A stretch of DNA of 64,000 bases from Acidobacteriota bacterium. Lineage in GTDB: Bacteria > Pseudomonadota > Alphaproteobacteria > Caulobacterales > Hyphomonadaceae. Shown here piece by piece: positions 34,175-42,825 of the stretch (positions are counted from its first letter, which is position 1; each line of letters starts with the position of its first letter). Below the pieces are notes generated by a model that worked only from the letters and a program-made list of their open reading frames with translations, was not told the origin of the DNA and made no database searches. The stretch is taken from NCBI GenBank assembly GCA_016712445.1, contig JADJRB010000001.1:682001-746000 (forward strand), given 5' to 3'. The position numbers and the translations under genes are program-made.

Positions 34175-34795
34175 ATGACCTTGCCGCCCGACGCCGCCAG
34201 CCGCACGCTCCTGCAATCCATCGAACAGATGGCCGACGCCTCTCCCGAGGCGGGCTTCAGCCTGCGCGAAATCTTCGACCAGCTCGACGAGAGCGCCTTC
34301 GGCGCGACGCTGTTCCTGCTGGCGCTGCCCTGCTGCGTGCCTTTCCTGTATCTGGTGCCGCAGATCGTCGCCGTGCCGATGATGGCGCTCGCCGCGCAGA
34401 TGTGCCTCGGCCGCGACGAGCCCTGGCTGCCCGCGGGCCTCGCCGCGCGCAAGATCGACAAGGCCGGTCTCACGGCGATGGCCACCGGCGGGCGCAAATG
34501 GTTCGGCTGGATCGAGGCGCTGGTGCGCCCCCGCCTCACCTTCATCACCGGCAAGCGGTCCGAGCGCGTGGTCGGCCTCTTCCTCGTGCTGTTCTGCGCC
34601 TCGATCCTGCTGCCCCTGCCGATGACCAACACCGTGCCCGGCTTCGGCGTCGCCATCGCCTCCTTCGGCTTGATGCAGAAGGACGGCCTCGCGGTCCTCG
34701 CCGGCCTGCTGATCGGCACCATATGGATCGGCGCGCTGGTGTTCGCCGCCGTCACCGGCGCCAGCTTTCTCGCGGGCGCCGCGCTCGGCTCGTGA
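34175..34795 (+). CDS. exopolysaccharide synthesis protein ExoD family (second copy)
   Basis: A 206-residue ExoD-family membrane protein: FSLREIFDQLDESAFGATLFLLALPCC, CLGRDEPWLPAGLAARKI, WIEALVRPRLTFITGKRSE, then hydrophobic helices to the C terminus. It has the same length as the protein at 17155 and shares the VRPRLTFxT motif, but is otherwise well diverged, indicating an old duplication. It ends 46 nt before dsbB on the same strand. Confidence 0.85.
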   Translation: MTLPPDAASRTLLQSIEQMADASPEAGFSLREIFDQLDESAFGATLFLLALPCCVPFLYLVPQIVAVPMMALAAQMCLGRDEPWLPAGLAARKIDKAGLTAMATGGRKWFGWIEALVRPRLTFITGKRSERVVGLFLVLFCASILLPLPMTNTVPGFGVAIASFGLMQKDGLAVLAGLLIGTIWIGALVFAAVTGASFLAGAALGS

Positions 34796-34841
34796 CGCTG
34801 CGCCGCATTGCCCGGCGCGCCATCCTCGCGTGAATGGACGC

Positions 34842-35360
34842 ATGACAGCGTTGACGAAAATGCTCACGGGCTGGCGCTGGCCGGTCGCTGCCCTCATCGC
34901 CTCCGCGCTGATGCTGGCCGGCGCGCATGCCTTCGAAACCTTCGGCGGCCTCCTGCCCTGCCCGCTCTGCCTGCGCCAGCGGGAAGTCTACTGGGCTCTC
35001 ATCGCGATGACGCTGACCGGCCTCGCCATCTGGCGCCTGGTGCCGAAGCGCCGCTTCCTCGTCGCGCTCAACGTGCTGATCGGCCTTGTCTTTGTGGTCG
35101 GCGTCGTGGTGGCGTTCTTCCATGCCGGCGTCGAGTGGAAGATCTTCCCGCCGCCGGATGGCTGCAGCGGCGCGCCGGTGGGCGACCCCTTTGCCATCGG
35201 CGATCTCGACCAGCCGCTGCACGTGCCGTCGTGCACCGCCGCGCCCTTCTACATCGCCGGTCTGTCGATGGCCGGCTGGAACGGGGTTGTCTCGCTGGTC
35301 CTCGCCGGCTTCAGCTTCACCGCCGCCGCGCTGACCTTCCGGTCCTACCGCACCAGGTAG
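34842..35360 (+). CDS. dsbB: disulfide bond formation protein B
   Basis: A 172-residue inner membrane protein with four hydrophobic helices. The first periplasmic CxxC is in LLPCPLCLRQREVYW. The second pair of Cys (PPDGCSG and VPSCTAAPFYIAGLSMAGWN) matches DsbB, which reoxidises DsbA with quinone. ATG 34842 is preferred over the GTG at 34830; neither has a strong ribosome binding site. The 3' end overlaps the convergent DUF3429 gene by 16 nt. Confidence 0.93.
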   Translation: MTALTKMLTGWRWPVAALIASALMLAGAHAFETFGGLLPCPLCLRQREVYWALIAMTLTGLAIWRLVPKRRFLVALNVLIGLVFVVGVVVAFFHAGVEWKIFPPPDGCSGAPVGDPFAIGDLDQPLHVPSCTAAPFYIAGLSMAGWNGVVSLVLAGFSFTAAALTFRSYRTR

Positions 35361-35812
35361 ACGGCCGCCGCCGCGCCGAGGGAAATCACCGCGCCCGCCG
35401 CCGCGAAGATGCGCAGCCGCCGGAACCAGTTGGCCAGGCCCGCCCCGTCGGCGTCCCACACGCCGTGCAGCACGTGCGCCGCCGCGGCCGCCGCAAACAC
35501 CTGCCAGCCGAGCGATCCGAGCACGCCCCACAGCACAAGGCCCCAGCCGGCCAGCGCGCCCAGCACCGACAGCACCATCAGCCGCGTGCGCGGAATGCCG
35601 GACCCGTTGGCATTGATCTCGGCGCCCCAGCGCACCCCGCCGAGGAAGGACAGGATCACACCGGCATAGACCAGCAGGCTGAGCGCCGCCTGCGCCTGCA
35701 GCACGGGATCATCGCCCCGCGCATACCACATCACCCCCGCGCCCGCGCCGAACGGGATCAGCCCGGCCAGCGTCAGTGCCAGCGGAACGCCCGGAATTCC
35801 GAACACTCTCAT
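35345..35812 (-). CDS. DUF3429 membrane protein
   Basis: A 155-residue protein with four to five hydrophobic helices and the family-typical LLVYAGVILSFLGGVRWGAE segment after the first helix pair. DUF3429 proteins are of unknown function. The gene begins 4 nt downstream of the acyl-CoA dehydrogenase stop on the same strand, so the two are probably co-transcribed. Confidence 0.85.
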   Translation of the reverse strand: MRVFGIPGVPLALTLAGLIPFGAGAGVMWYARGDDPVLQAQAALSLLVYAGVILSFLGGVRWGAEINANGSGIPRTRLMVLSVLGALAGWGLVLWGVLGSLGWQVFAAAAAAHVLHGVWDADGAGLANWFRRLRIFAAAGAVISLGAAAAVYLVR

Positions 35813-35815
35813 GTC

Positions 35816-36979
35816 TTAAAGCCCCAGCACCTTGCGTGCGATGATGTTCTTCTGGATTTCATTCGTGCCGCCGTAAATCGACTGGGCACGCCCACCGAAA
35901 TAACTCGCCACATCGCGCGGTCCAGTGCCTGCTGATGGGGCACGGTGTCCCACAAATTGACCAGCTGCCTCAAGCAACAGTTGCGTGATCGCCTGGTGCG
36001 TTTCGGTGGCGAGGATCTTCACGGTCGACGACGCATCCCCCACCGAGCCGCCGGACACCTGCGCCGAAAGGATCCGGAACACCGTCATCTCCAGCCCGTC
36101 CACCGCGATCTCCGCCTGCGCGACCCGCGACGCAAACCCGGCATCATCGATCAGCCGCTCGTTCGCCCCTTCCGGCATCGCCGAGGCGAGCGCCCTTGCA
36201 TGGCGCAGCATCGCCCGCTTGCCGCCGATGCGCGCATACGACGTGCGCTCGAAGCCAAGCAGGTATTGCGAATAGGTCCAGCCCTTGCCTTCCTCGCCGA
36301 TGCGGTTTGCCTCGGGCACGGTGACATTGTCGAACAGCACTTCGTTCAGCGCATGCGCCCCGTCGATCGAGATGATCGGCTTGACGGTGACGCCCGGCGC
36401 GTCGAGCGGGCAGCAGATGAAGCTGATGCCTTCTTGTTTCTTCTCGCCCCGGCTGGTGCGCGCCAGCAGGAAGATCCAGTCGGCATGCTGCGCCGCCGAG
36501 GTCCAGATCTTGTGACCGTTCAGCGTATAGATGCCGTCCTTCAGCACGGCAGAGAATTCGAGGCTCGCGAGGTCCGATCCCGCGCCCGGCTCCGAATAGC
36601 CCTGCGCCCAGCCGACCGACCCGTCGCGAATGCCCGGCAACCATTGCTGCTTCTGCGCTTCGCTGCCGAACGTGTAGATCACCGGGCCGACATAGATCAC
36701 CCCCATCGGCGTCACGGTCGGCACGCCGGCGCGCTCGAGCTCCTCATCGAAGACGTACTGTTCCTCAAGACCCCAGCCGGGCCCGCCGTATTCCTTCGGC
36801 CAGGCTGTCGCCAGCCAGCCCTTGTCGCCCAGCGCCATCTCTGACTTGCGCACATCCGCCGTCGTCAGCGGAATGCCCGCCTTGTACTTGGCGATGATGT
36901 CCTTCGGAAATTCGGTCTCGAACCAGCTGCGCACATGCGCGCGGAACGTCTCCGTTTCGGGGGCAAATTTCAGGTGCAT
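35816..36979 (-). CDS. acyl-CoA dehydrogenase
   Basis: A 387-residue FAD-dependent acyl-CoA dehydrogenase. It has YGGPGWGLEEQYVFDEEL, the FAD-binding GWAQGYSEPGAGSDLASL and HKIWTSAAQHADW, and the C-terminal SIYGGTNEIQKNIIARKVLGL. The sequence resembles the larger-substrate (steroid/terpenoid or medium-chain) branch. The usual catalytic Glu position in the C-terminal half cannot be fixed by eye. It is followed by the DUF3429 gene. Confidence 0.93.
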   Translation of the reverse strand: MHLKFAPETETFRAHVRSWFETEFPKDIIAKYKAGIPLTTADVRKSEMALGDKGWLATAWPKEYGGPGWGLEEQYVFDEELERAGVPTVTPMGVIYVGPVIYTFGSEAQKQQWLPGIRDGSVGWAQGYSEPGAGSDLASLEFSAVLKDGIYTLNGHKIWTSAAQHADWIFLLARTSRGEKKQEGISFICCPLDAPGVTVKPIISIDGAHALNEVLFDNVTVPEANRIGEEGKGWTYSQYLLGFERTSYARIGGKRAMLRHARALASAMPEGANERLIDDAGFASRVAQAEIAVDGLEMTVFRILSAQVSGGSVGDASSTVKILATETHQAITQLLLEAAGQFVGHRAPSAGTGPRDVASYFGGRAQSIYGGTNEIQKNIIARKVLGL

Positions 36980-37052
36980 GACGTCGTCCTCCGGCAGCCG
37001 AGACTAGGCCCGCGCCCGCCGCTGGCAATGGGTCACCCAAAGTCAGGCGCGT

Positions 37053-38024
37053 CTAGTCCGGCGCAAACCGCCCGGCATAGCCGCTCGCCGCAAGGATGGC
37101 GGCCGGGTCGTCCAGCTTGAGCAACGTCTGCAGCGCCGCGGTTTTGTCGTCCGCCTGCGCGTAATAGGCTTCGCAGATCCGCTTCCCGATCCAGTAGCCG
37201 AGATCGTTCACCCGCCCGCCGCGGCCCTGACCGTAGAGCCAGTCGGCATTGTCCATCACGCCGGCATCGATGTCCGCCTTCAGCTCCGCCCAGAGCTGCG
37301 GCTCATGCGCCAGGCCGTAAGCCGCCCGCTCGGCGTCCGTGAGGCTCGGGCGCCCCAGAGACAATTCCATCACGAAATCGGCGAAGCCTTCGGTCAGCAC
37401 GATTGAGAGCAGGCCCTGCCCTTCCGACCCGTCGCGCACCTGCCCCTGATAGGAGTGCGTCACTTCATGGGCGACGAACTCCTCCAGCACTTGCCGTATT
37501 TCTGCGGCGTCGCGCCCGTCACACAGAACCTCAAGCCCCATCACCAACCCGTCCGGCGCAGCGGTGCCGCCGGAATTGCCCGCCCCGAAGACGATATAGG
37601 CAGGCACCGGATTGGGATACGCGCCGTCCGGCACAAGAGTGGCAACATCCAGAAGCTCCGAAACGCCTTCGAGCGTGGCGGAAGTCTGCGCCTGCATCTC
37701 CCGCGCTGCCGGAAGGCATACCTCAATGGCGCGCCGGTAGCGCTCCGGCTCGGCCGCAAGTTTTGCGGCCAGTTTGGCGCCATCCTCGATCCGGTACGGC
37801 GTGAATATCTCGATACCGCGCGTTCCCTTGGCGATATAGTCCGCCTGCAGAACGTCAGCATCCGGCAGGATGCCGCCTTCCAGCAGCGCCGCGAAGCGCT
37901 CGGCATCGTCCAGGATCAGGATCGGCGGAGCCTCAGCCTCGGCCTCAACCCCGGCCTGCGGCGCATGACTCGCGCATCCGCTCGCAATGGCAAGTCCAGC
38001 CAGCCACACAGTCCATCCGCGCAT
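37053..38024 (-). CDS. putative zinc metalloprotease lipoprotein (HEVTH)
   Basis: A 323-residue protein with a lipoprotein signal peptide (AIASGC, Cys17). HEVTH at residues 186-190, followed by Glu212 in VLTEGFADFVM, is a gluzincin-type HExxH...E zinc site, reminiscent of DUF2268 predicted proteases. The rest has no recognised family. Start 38024 has GGAGGG 6-7 nt upstream. The terminator of the upstream DUF885 gene sits immediately before this ribosome binding site. Confidence 0.72.
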   Translation of the reverse strand: MRGWTVWLAGLAIASGCASHAPQAGVEAEAEAPPILILDDAERFAALLEGGILPDADVLQADYIAKGTRGIEIFTPYRIEDGAKLAAKLAAEPERYRRAIEVCLPAAREMQAQTSATLEGVSELLDVATLVPDGAYPNPVPAYIVFGAGNSGGTAAPDGLVMGLEVLCDGRDAAEIRQVLEEFVAHEVTHSYQGQVRDGSEGQGLLSIVLTEGFADFVMELSLGRPSLTDAERAAYGLAHEPQLWAELKADIDAGVMDNADWLYGQGRGGRVNDLGYWIGKRICEAYYAQADDKTAALQTLLKLDDPAAILAASGYAGRFAPD

Positions 38025-38039
38025 CCCGGCCCTCCATGC

Positions 38040-38066
38040 AAAAACGCCCCGGCGAACCGGGGCGTT
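38040..38066 (-). terminator. rho-independent terminator after the first DUF885 gene
   Basis: A perfect stem of about 10 bp (AACGCCCCGG / CCGGGGCGTT, 4-nt loop) is followed on the minus strand by TTTTT. It ends about 5 nt before the Shine-Dalgarno sequence of the metalloprotease-like gene. Confidence 0.88.
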
Positions 38067-38077
38067 GCTGTTTCCTG

Positions 38078-39937
38078 CTACGAGGCTTTCACCGTCGCGA
38101 TCCACTGGTCAACCTTGCGGCTGAGTACATCGAGCGGCAGCGCGCCGCCACCGAGCACCGTGTCGTGGAAGGCGCGGATGTCGAACTTGTCGCCAAGTTC
38201 GGCCTCGGCTTTCGCACGCAGCTGCTGGATGCGGATCATGCCGATCTTGTAGGCCGTCGCCTGGCCCGGCGTCACGATATAGCGCTGCACTTCCGAACGG
38301 GCCTGGCCTTCGGTGATGGCCGAGTTGTCGAGGAAGTACTGGACCGCCTGCTCTTCCGTCCAGCCTTTCGAGTGCAGGCCGGTGTCGACGACGAGACGGA
38401 TCGCGCGCCAGATTTCAGAGCCGAGGCGGCCAAAGTCCGAGTACGGATCCTGGTAGGTGCCCGGCATCTCTTTCGCCAGCCATTCAGCGTAGAGGCCCCA
38501 GCCTTCCGAATAGGCGGTGAAGCCGGCCTGCGTACGGAACTTCGGAACGCTCGTCAGTTCCTGCGCGATCGAAATCTGCATGTGGTGGCCCGGAATGCCT
38601 TCGTGATACGCGATCACTTCCAGCTCGCCCTTCGGCATCATGGTCATGTCCGACAGGTGGGCATAGTAGATGCCCGGGCGCGAGCCGTCCGGCGTGCCCG
38701 GGAAGTAGTGCTGGGCCGCGCCCGGCTGTTCGCGGAAGGCTTCGACGCGCTTCACGACAAGGTCAGCCTTCGGCAGGATGCCGAAATATTCCGGCAGCTT
38801 GGTCTTGATGTTGTTGATGGCGGCGGTGGCGTCCGCGATATAAGCCTCGCGGCCTTCATCCGTGTTCGGATAATAGTGACGCTCGTCATCCTTCGCATCG
38901 CGGATGCTCTTGAAGAATTCCTGCAGCGTGCCTTCGAAACCGACCTGGTTCTTGATCGCTTCCATCTCGCCGTGCAGGCGCTCGACTTCCGACAGGCCGA
39001 GCTGGTGGATCTCGTCCGCCGTCATCGAGGTCGTCGTCATGCCGGCCAGCATGAAGTCGTAATAGGCCGCGCCGTTCGGCTGCAGGTTGGCGCCCTGCGG
39101 ACCTTTCGGGTCCGGCGAGTTGGCCATGTCAGCCGTGCAGAAGGCTATCAGGTCGTTGTAGAAGGTCAGGAACGGACCCTTCAGGGCCGCCTCGGCTTCA
39201 ACCGTCAGCGCGTCGGCTGCTTCCTGGGTCATCTTGCCGTCGGCGACCAGCTTGGCGGTGTCGGCCTTGAAGTCTGCCCAGATGGCCGAATCCGGGCCTG
39301 CCGTGAACGGCGCGCCGGTGACGATCTTCTTCGACTGGTCGATCACGGCTTCGTACGCGAACTTCGGCGCATGGACGCCGGCCTCGGCGTTCTCCTTGGT
39401 GATCACCAGCGCGTCCTGCAGCGCGGCGGCCGTGCCGGTGTAGCGCTTCACCAGCGCCTTGGCGTCGGCCTCGTCATCGACTGCATGGAACTGGATCAGG
39501 AAAGTCGGCGCGAAGCTCTGCACGCCGTTCATCTGGTCGAAGATGAAACCGTTGCGGCGATAGGCAACGCTGTCTGCGGCGCGCTGGTACTGGTAGTTCC
39601 AGAGGTCGACCGAATCCTGGTCGGTCGGGGACAGCGTGTCGTAGTCGAAGTTCGCCTTCAGCTCGTCGGTCGCGCCTTTCAGCCAGGCCAGCTGCTCATC
39701 GGCGCAGGCGAAGGTGAAACAGTCGATCTCGTCATTCTTGTCCTTGCGGCCAAGGAAAGTCAGCTGGATCGGGCTGAACTGCAGCTGCTCCTCATACTTC
39801 TCGTCGAACCAGGCATTCAGCTTGGTGCTCTGCTCGGCAAGGGCTTCAGCCGACATCGCCGGCTCAGCGGCGGGCTTCGGCGCACAGGCGCCGAGAACGA
39901 AAACGAGGGCGAGGGCCGAAACGGCGGAACGGATCAT
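38078..39937 (-). CDS. DUF885 family lipoprotein, probable metallopeptidase
   Basis: A 619-residue protein with a lipoprotein signal peptide (LVFVLGACAP). It contains the DUF885 metal site YHEGIPGHHMQ (His445-Glu446 onwards) followed by FTAYSEGWGLYAEWLA with the third ligand Glu, and ends with VQRYIVTPGQATAYKIG, the family hallmark. DUF885 proteins resemble M3/M32-type peptidases and are abundant in Caulobacterales and sphingomonads. A second DUF885 gene lies at 59868. A strong terminator follows. Confidence 0.92.
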   Translation of the reverse strand: MIRSAVSALALVFVLGACAPKPAAEPAMSAEALAEQSTKLNAWFDEKYEEQLQFSPIQLTFLGRKDKNDEIDCFTFACADEQLAWLKGATDELKANFDYDTLSPTDQDSVDLWNYQYQRAADSVAYRRNGFIFDQMNGVQSFAPTFLIQFHAVDDEADAKALVKRYTGTAAALQDALVITKENAEAGVHAPKFAYEAVIDQSKKIVTGAPFTAGPDSAIWADFKADTAKLVADGKMTQEAADALTVEAEAALKGPFLTFYNDLIAFCTADMANSPDPKGPQGANLQPNGAAYYDFMLAGMTTTSMTADEIHQLGLSEVERLHGEMEAIKNQVGFEGTLQEFFKSIRDAKDDERHYYPNTDEGREAYIADATAAINNIKTKLPEYFGILPKADLVVKRVEAFREQPGAAQHYFPGTPDGSRPGIYYAHLSDMTMMPKGELEVIAYHEGIPGHHMQISIAQELTSVPKFRTQAGFTAYSEGWGLYAEWLAKEMPGTYQDPYSDFGRLGSEIWRAIRLVVDTGLHSKGWTEEQAVQYFLDNSAITEGQARSEVQRYIVTPGQATAYKIGMIRIQQLRAKAEAELGDKFDIRAFHDTVLGGGALPLDVLSRKVDQWIATVKAS

Positions 39938-40054
39938 TGGGGGGGTCTCCTCAGAACGGACTTTCCGTTTAACGATAAAACCCCGTATCCCTCGAAACCG
40001 GCGGCGTCAATCGCCCCGAATTGGCTTTTGTGGATTCGGAGGATAAGCAGGGCC

Positions 40055-41020
40055 ATGTCTGCGACCCGATCCTCCTCCTCGTCCCGCTCCTTCCGCCTCG
40101 GTACGCGGGGCTCTCCGCTGGCCCTCGCCCAGGCCCACCAGATCGCCGGCAGCCTGAAGGCGGCGAGCGGCGGCGACATCGAGGCGGAGATCGTCACCTT
40201 CACCACGACGGGCGACCAGCTGACCACCGAACGGCTGATCAATTCCGGCGGCAAGGGCCTGTTCACCCGCGAACTCGACGACTCGCTGTCGCGCGGCGAC
40301 ATCGACTTTGCCGTCCACAGCCTCAAGGATGTGCCGTCCGTACTGCCGGCCGGGCAGGTCTTCGTCGCGTTCCCGGAACGCGAGGATCCGCGCGACGCCT
40401 TTGTCTCGCGCAAGTGGGGCTCGCTGCAGGAGCTTCCCCAAGGCGCCCGGCTCGGCACCGCGTCCCTGCGCCGCGAATCGCAGGCCCTCGCCCTCAGGCC
40501 GGACCTCAACATCGTCACCTTCCGCGGCAATGTGCAGACCCGCCTGCGCAAGCTCGACGAGGGCCTGGCCGATGCCACCTTCCTCGCCATGGCCGGTCTC
40601 AACCGGCTCGGCCATGCCGATATCGCCAAGCCGATCCCGATCACCGACATGCTGCCCGCCGCCGCACAGGGCATCATCGGCGTGGTGACGCGCGAGGACG
40701 CGGATGCGGACCTGCGCGCTGCGCTCGCGCGCCTGAATGTTGCGGCCAGCGAAGCCTCGGCCACCGCCGAGCGCGCCTTCCTCGCCTTGCTCGACGGCAG
40801 CTGCCGCACACCGATCGCGGCGCACCTCTCTGCGACCGGCGAAGGCTGGCACCTCGCCGGCGAAGTGCTCAGCCCGGATGGCAAGCGCCGCTGGCGCGCC
40901 GAAGGCCGCCGGCCCAAGACCTCGAACCTCGACGTGCTGGCTGCGCTTGGCCGCGAGGTCGCCTCGGAAATCCTCGAGTCCGCGCAGGGCCAGCTGCCGG
41001 CGTTCGAGAACGGCAAGTGA
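40055..41020 (+). CDS. hemC: porphobilinogen deaminase (hydroxymethylbilane synthase)
   Basis: A 321-residue heme biosynthesis enzyme. FRLGTRGSPLALAQAHQIAG, the KGLFTRELDDSLSRGDIDFAVHSLKD active-site region, TASLRRESQ, FRGNVQTRLRKLDEG and LDGSCRTPIAAHL (dipyrromethane cofactor Cys) are present. It polymerises four porphobilinogen units. GGAGGA lies at 40038-40043, before ATG 40055. The stop overlaps the hemD GTG by 4 nt; the order hemC-hemD-mic60-hemY follows. Confidence 0.97.
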   Translation: MSATRSSSSSRSFRLGTRGSPLALAQAHQIAGSLKAASGGDIEAEIVTFTTTGDQLTTERLINSGGKGLFTRELDDSLSRGDIDFAVHSLKDVPSVLPAGQVFVAFPEREDPRDAFVSRKWGSLQELPQGARLGTASLRRESQALALRPDLNIVTFRGNVQTRLRKLDEGLADATFLAMAGLNRLGHADIAKPIPITDMLPAAAQGIIGVVTREDADADLRAALARLNVAASEASATAERAFLALLDGSCRTPIAAHLSATGEGWHLAGEVLSPDGKRRWRAEGRRPKTSNLDVLAALGREVASEILESAQGQLPAFENGK

Positions 41021-41721
41021 GCATCAACGTCATCGTCACCCGCGCCGAGCCCGGCGCGGCCGAGACGGCAGGGCGGATCACCGAGTTTGACCTGACCCCC
41101 ATTGTCTCGCCGATGCTCCGGGTTGTTGAAACCGGCTTTGATCCCGCCGAGGCCGACGGCGTGCAGCACCTCGTGTTCACCAGTGCCAATGGTGTCAGCG
41201 CCATTCGGTCATCAGGATTGCCGAGAACCCTGCGCGCCTGGTGCGTCGGCCCCTCCACCGCCGCGGCGGCGCGGGCGGCAGGTTTCACGGATGTTGTCGA
41301 AGGCGACGGCAACGCGGACGATCTCGCCGCGCGCATCCTCGCCGCAAAGCCGGATGGCCGCCTCCTCCACATCGCAAATGCCGATGCTGCGGGAAATCTT
41401 GTCGCCGTCCTGCGCGCCGGCGGATATGACGCCCGCTTCGCGGCGCCTTACCGCACCGAAGCCGTACCCAGCCTCAGCGCGCAAGCCCTCGCCGTCCTCG
41501 AAGCCGGGCCGGCGCTGATCCTGCTTCATTCGGCCAAGGCCGCTGCCGCCCTCGCCGCGTCCGGCGCTGATATCCGCGAGACCCGGCTTGTCGCCATATC
41601 CCGCGCCGCCGCCGAGCCACTGGCCGGCAGGGCCCGTTTAGGCTGCTCGTACGCGCTCAAGCCCAATGAAGACTACCTGATGCTCGCCATGCTGGAGGCG
41701 GGTCTCTCGATTCCGCGCTAG
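41017..41721 (+). CDS. hemD: uroporphyrinogen-III synthase
   Basis: A 234-residue HemD, which closes and inverts ring D of hydroxymethylbilane. The family diverges strongly, but VIVTRAEPGAAETA, HLVFTSANGVSAI, CVGPSTAAAARAAGF and ALILLHSAKAAAAL are typical. The start is a GTG overlapping the hemC stop (GTGA), giving translational coupling. Confidence 0.92.
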   Translation: MSINVIVTRAEPGAAETAGRITEFDLTPIVSPMLRVVETGFDPAEADGVQHLVFTSANGVSAIRSSGLPRTLRAWCVGPSTAAAARAAGFTDVVEGDGNADDLAARILAAKPDGRLLHIANADAAGNLVAVLRAGGYDARFAAPYRTEAVPSLSAQALAVLEAGPALILLHSAKAAAALAASGADIRETRLVAISRAAAEPLAGRARLGCSYALKPNEDYLMLAMLEAGLSIPR

Positions 41722-41784
41722 GCCCCCGGCTTTGCCCTTGAATCCGCAACGTGCAACACTGTTTTGAAACCAGAAGCTGACCAT

Positions 41785-42819
41785 ATGGCGGGCATGAGCA
41801 ACGACCCCTTCAGCGACGACGACCCGATCGGCAGCCCGATCGACGCGCAGTTCGAGCCGGCGCCCGCTGGCGCAGAACCGGCGCCACGTCCTCGCCCGGG
41901 CTGGGCCGCGCTCGGCGCCGCAAGCCTCGCCGCAGCCCTCGTCGGCGGCGCCGCGGGCGCATTCGGCACGACCCTTCTGGCGCCCAAATCCGATGTCGCA
42001 GCCCTTGAGGCGCGCCTCGACGAAGTGGCCGCCGTGCAAGCTGCCATCGACGAAAAGCTCGCCGAGCCCGCCGCCGCCTCGGCGGAACTGGGCGGCCTCA
42101 TCCGACAGCTGGATGCCGTCTCCCGCCGCCTCGACCAGGCGATTGCCGCGGGCGGCGACCCGGAGGCCTTTGCCGACCTGAGCGCGCGGCTCGACGCGCT
42201 CGAACGCCGCGCGCCGGCGACGCCGAGCGCCGACGTTGCCCTGCTGACGGCGCGCCTCGCCAGCCTTGAAGCCGCCACGCAGGCAGCCGCCGCTGAATCA
42301 AGCGCCGCCGTGAAGTCCAGCGGCAGCCGGGCAAATGCCGCGCTGGCGCTGTCGGCCATCGAGTCGGCCACGCGCCGCGGCGCCGGCTTCGAGTCCGACT
42401 ACCGCGCCTTGCGCGACGCCGTGCCCGGCAACGAGCAGATCAAGCGCCTTGCGCCCTACATATCCGGCGTGCCAGCCCTCACCACACTGCAGGCAGAATT
42501 CCCGAAAGTCCGCGCCGCGATCCTCGCCGCCACGACCCCGGAAACCTCCGGCCGCCTCTCCTGGATCGACCGCACTTTCGGCGATGCCGTCAGTGTACGG
42601 CCGGCCGGCGGCAAGCATTCTGCCGTCTCGAAAGCCCTCGATGCGGCCGCCGCAGCGCTTGATGCGGGCGACCTGCCGCTTGCCCTCAAGTCTATGGCCG
42701 GGCTCGAGCCCGCCGCAGCCGCCGCCGCAGAAGACTGGACCCGGCGCGCAAACCGTCGCATCACGCTCGAACAGGCGCTGGAGGACGTCCGCCTGAGCCT
42801 GATCGAAGGGGGGAATTGA
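41785..42819 (+). CDS. mitofilin-domain inner membrane protein (alphaproteobacterial Mic60)
   Basis: A 344-residue protein with a Pro-rich cytosolic N terminus, one membrane span (about 38-60, AALGAASLAAALVGGAAGAFG), a coiled coil (about 68-175) and a C-terminal mitofilin-like domain (FESDYRALRDAVPGNEQIKRLAPY, GDLPLALKSMAGLEP). Position between hemD and hemY is the known location of alphaproteobacterial Mic60, the relative of the mitochondrial cristae-junction protein. Met 41785 or 41794 could be the start; the former is used. Confidence 0.87.
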   Translation: MAGMSNDPFSDDDPIGSPIDAQFEPAPAGAEPAPRPRPGWAALGAASLAAALVGGAAGAFGTTLLAPKSDVAALEARLDEVAAVQAAIDEKLAEPAAASAELGGLIRQLDAVSRRLDQAIAAGGDPEAFADLSARLDALERRAPATPSADVALLTARLASLEAATQAAAAESSAAVKSSGSRANAALALSAIESATRRGAGFESDYRALRDAVPGNEQIKRLAPYISGVPALTTLQAEFPKVRAAILAATTPETSGRLSWIDRTFGDAVSVRPAGGKHSAVSKALDAAAAALDAGDLPLALKSMAGLEPAAAAAAEDWTRRANRRITLEQALEDVRLSLIEGGN

Positions 42820-42825
42820 CGCGCC

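Noticed and set aside
34830..34841. GTG start for dsbB
   Set aside because: An ATG 12 nt downstream fits the family start better, and neither site has a strong Shine-Dalgarno sequence.
38036..40054. Long upstream extension of hemC
   Set aside because: It runs antisense through the first DUF885 gene; the hemC homology and the GGAGGA ribosome binding site start at 40055.
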